DNA from: CAWFNW01 sp963817405
GTDB lineage: Bacteria; Actinomycetota; Coriobacteriia; Anaerosomatales; Anaerosomataceae
DNA: 64,000 nucleotides
Reading direction: 5' to 3'
Assembly: GCA_963817405.1 (NCBI GenBank)
Contig: CAWFNW010000003.1
Span: 310,001 to 374,000 of the forward strand
The notes below the pieces were generated by a model. That model was not told the DNA's origin, searched no databases, and was given only the letters and a program-made list of their open reading frames with translations. The translations under genes and the position numbers were made by a program. This document shows, in pieces, positions 61,988 through 64,000 of the stretch; within the stretch, counting starts at the first letter, position 1, and each line of letters begins with the position of its first letter.

Positions 61988-63112
61988 ATGACCGATACTC
62001 GCCGCATCCTGTTCGTCAACAACTTCCCCGGCCCGGGTCTGGGTGGCGGAGAGGTGCTGGTCGTGAACCTGGTGCGAGGCTGCAAAGCCGCCGGGTGGCA
62101 GACAAGCGTCCTGTGCCCGCCGGAGACCGCTCTGGCGGCACAGGCCACCGATGCGGGCGCAGCCGTGAAGACGATGTCGATGCGTCCCGGCTCGGTGCGA
62201 TCGATCGTGGGCGAGGTCCGTCGGCAGGCGATGAACCTGGACGTCGTGGTGGGTACGGGCTACTTCACCAACGTGCTCGCACGCCTCGCCGCCACGGCCA
62301 TGCGGGTGCGCGTGGTGAACCTCGTGCAAGTGGATCCCACGGCCTCGCTCGCGGACGGCGGATCGCACGGCGGGCTTCTGGTGCGCAATGCGGCGGACGC
62401 GACCACGCGCGGTCGGACCGACGCGTACATCGCGGTCTCGGAGGCGATCGGTCGAGCGCTGGTGAGCAGTGGCGTCGTTCCTGCGCGCGTTCATGTCGTG
62501 CACAACGGCGTCGACGCCGAGAGGATACTGGCTGCGGCTCGCGAGCCGCAGCCAGCTGCGCTGCCCGCCGGCGATGGTCCACTGGTGGGCTGCGTCGCTC
62601 GGCTCGAGAGGGTCAAGGGCGTGGCGGACTTCGTCGACGCAGCCGAGCACGTCGCGCGCGAGATTCCATCGGCGCGCTTCGTCGTCGCGGGCAGTGGCGG
62701 CGAGGCGGCGTCCCTCGCAGCTCGGCAGGCTCCCTCACTGGTCGACCGGCTGGAGTTTCTCGGGCATGTCGATCCGGTCGAGCCTCTGGTAGCGATGCTC
62801 GACGTGCTCGTGCTTCCGTCGCATTCGGAGGCGCTCGGCTTGGTGTTGCTTGAGGCCGGTGCGCTGGGAGTGCCGGTGGTGGCAACAGCCGTTGGCGGCA
62901 TCCCCGAGGTTGTGGAGGATGGCGTGAGCGGCATTCTCGTGCCGCCCGCCTCGCCTTCGGAGCTCGCCGATGCCGTCATGCGGCTTCTGAGGGAGCCGGC
63001 GATCGCCCGAGCGATGGGCGAGGCCGGCCGCGCCCGCGTGGAGCGCGAGTTCACGCTGGAGCGCACGATCGCGGGCCATTTGGCTGTCTATGAGGGTCTG
63101 CTGGGGCGATAG
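61988..63112 (+). CDS. Glycosyltransferase family 4
   Basis: 374 aa from ATG 61988 with GGGGA upstream. ILFVNNFPGPGLGGGEVLVVNLVRGCKAAGW starts the acceptor domain (Gly-rich loop), AYIAVSEAIGRALVSSGV follows, and the donor half has GCVARLERVKGVADFVDAAEHV, VDRLEFLGHVDPVEPLVAMLDVLVLPSHSEALGLVLLEAGALGVPVVATAVGGIPEVVEDG (E-x7-E) and DAVMRLLREPAIARAMGEAGR. Classical GT4; acceptor unknown. Followed 15 bases later by a galE-like gene. Confidence 0.92.
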   Translation: MTDTRRILFVNNFPGPGLGGGEVLVVNLVRGCKAAGWQTSVLCPPETALAAQATDAGAAVKTMSMRPGSVRSIVGEVRRQAMNLDVVVGTGYFTNVLARLAATAMRVRVVNLVQVDPTASLADGGSHGGLLVRNAADATTRGRTDAYIAVSEAIGRALVSSGVVPARVHVVHNGVDAERILAAAREPQPAALPAGDGPLVGCVARLERVKGVADFVDAAEHVAREIPSARFVVAGSGGEAASLAARQAPSLVDRLEFLGHVDPVEPLVAMLDVLVLPSHSEALGLVLLEAGALGVPVVATAVGGIPEVVEDGVSGILVPPASPSELADAVMRLLREPAIARAMGEAGRARVEREFTLERTIAGHLAVYEGLLGR

Positions 63113-63127
63113 TCGGAGGGGGCGTTC

Positions 63128-64000
63128 ATGCGGGTGCTCGTCACCGGAGGCGCGGGCTACATCGGCAGCATCAGCGTTCGCGCGCTCCTTGACGCTGGTC
63201 ACGACGTGGCGGTGCTTGACTCGCTCGAACGCGGGCATGCACGCGCCGTCGACCCGCGCGCCGAACTCGTCCGGGCCTCCGTGGGCGGTGCCGATGCACT
63301 CGCCGCAGTACTTCCGGGAACCGACGTCGTCCTCCATGTTGCTGGCTACATCGAAGTCGCCGAGTCGGCGCTGAAGCCCGACCTCTACTACCGCAAGAAC
63401 GTCGACGAGCCCGCTGTGATGCTGGATGCCATGCACCGGCTTGGCGTGAAGAGGATCGTCTTCTCGTCCACCGCCGCCGTCTATGGGGAGCCGGAGACGC
63501 TCCCGATTCCCGAGACTGCGCCCACGCGACCGATCAACGTGTATGGAGCCACCAAGCTCGCGTTCGAGCGCATGATCGAGGCGGCTGAGACCGTGGGCGT
63601 GCTCACGGCCGTGCGGCTCCGCTACTTCAACGTCGCCGGCGCGTGGCCCGATGGCTCGCTCGGCGAGGCACATCAGCCCGAGTCGCACATCGTACCCCGG
63701 CTCCTTGCCGCGGCCGCGAAGGATGGCGCGCGGTTCACGGTGTACGGTGACGACTACCCCACGCCGGACGGTACGTGCGTGCGCGATTACCTCCACGTCC
63801 TCGATCTGGCCGCAGCGCACGTAGCCGCCGTCGAGCACGTGGCCGGTGGGGGAGCAAGCGAGGTGTGCAACCTCGGCAGCGGGACCGGTTACTCGAACCT
63901 CGAGGTGGTTCGCGCCTGCGCGGCGGCTGTCGGCCGCGACATCCCTATCGAGATCGGACCGCGCCGCCCGGGCGACCCCGCCGTGCTGGTAGCCGCCATC
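63128..64000 (+). CDS. galE: UDP-glucose 4-epimerase, partial
   Basis: The window ends inside this gene; 291 codons from ATG 63128 are visible out of an expected 325-340. VLVTGGAGYIGSISVRALLDAGHDVAVLDSL, the catalytic FSSTAAVYGEPE and NVYGATKLAFERM (Ser, Tyr, Lys), RYFNVAGA, DDYPTPDGTCVRDYLHVLDLAAAH and NLGSGTGYSNLEVV are canonical GalE blocks, closer to true GalE than the epimerase at 59009. It interconverts UDP-glucose and UDP-galactose and would use the GalU product. Confidence 0.92.
   Translation, partial: MRVLVTGGAGYIGSISVRALLDAGHDVAVLDSLERGHARAVDPRAELVRASVGGADALAAVLPGTDVVLHVAGYIEVAESALKPDLYYRKNVDEPAVMLDAMHRLGVKRIVFSSTAAVYGEPETLPIPETAPTRPINVYGATKLAFERMIEAAETVGVLTAVRLRYFNVAGAWPDGSLGEAHQPESHIVPRLLAAAAKDGARFTVYGDDYPTPDGTCVRDYLHVLDLAAAHVAAVEHVAGGGASEVCNLGSGTGYSNLEVVRACAAAVGRDIPIEIGPRRPGDPAVLVAAI

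Noticed and set aside
61834..62148. N-terminal 105-codon extension of the ABC exporter.
   Set aside because: Not protein-like, overlaps the divergent promoter region and the GT4 start; GTG 61833 gives a normal exporter length.
1..64000. Insertion sequences, integrases, phage genes, CRISPR arrays, rRNA or replication origin.
   Set aside because: No transposase, integrase or phage-like motif, no regular short repeats and no rRNA-like sequence were found on reading both strands.

Overview
This 64 kb window of uniformly GC-rich DNA looks like part of a chromosome from an anaerobic or microaerobic bacterium. The combination of multiheme c-type cytochromes, CWB2 cell-wall-binding repeat proteins (monoderm style), an Fe-S molybdoenzyme, system I cytochrome c maturation and a siroheme-type heme pathway would fit an uncultured actinobacterium of the Coriobacteriia/OPB41 kind. 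That placement is inference from gene content only; there is no rRNA or phylogenetic marker here that I could test.

Region 1 (1-12982): the C-terminus of a formate-dehydrogenase-like molybdopterin oxidoreductase, its four-cluster Fe-S subunit, a secreted hexaheme cytochrome, an unrecognised polytopic membrane protein, a lipoprotein, an NHL propeller protein, a YCF48/Ig-like/CWB2 secreted protein and a 14-heme cytochrome with an FG-GAP domain inserted between hemes 8 and 9. This reads as a respiratory and cell-surface electron-transfer module. Region 2 (13028-20709): bioY behind a BirA-like operator, an SbcD-like nuclease with a YhaN-like ATPase, a histidine kinase/response regulator pair on the minus strand, and coaX.

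Region 3 (20763-27225): ccmE-ccmF-ccmA-ccmB-ccmC-ccmD plus a HemX/CcsA-like gene, i.e. the machinery needed to load heme onto the region 1 cytochromes. Region 4 (27253-36896): an SDR, then hemA-hemC-hemD, tRNA-Ala(CGC), a small membrane protein, hemB, a radical SAM/SPASM protein of the NirJ/Ahb type, a fused AhbA-AhbB-like siroheme decarboxylase, and hemL. Together these point to the siroheme-dependent route to heme b. The hemA leader carries three long complementary segment pairs in the interleaved order A-B-C-A'-B'-C', starting at the predicted transcription start. The ccmE leader starts with a near-identical promoter and first 12 nt.

Region 5 (36969-64000): surface glycan synthesis. An MBOAT/SGNH acyl-transfer pair, a CAP-CWB2 secreted protein, galU, a pseudaminic-acid cluster (pseC, a Pse-associated methylase, a pseG-pseH fusion, pseI, a CMP-sugar synthetase candidate and an unknown 390-aa protein), a capE/2-epimerase/RmlD-like set for an L-6-deoxy-HexNAc sugar, seven glycosyltransferases (three of them paralogous GT2s), an ABC exporter, and two sugar-nucleotide epimerases, the last cut by the window end.

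Eight genes, including hemL, bioY, ccmC and pseI, are broken by about 13 single-base frame changes, several in short homopolymers. I treat these as intact genes with probable sequence errors.
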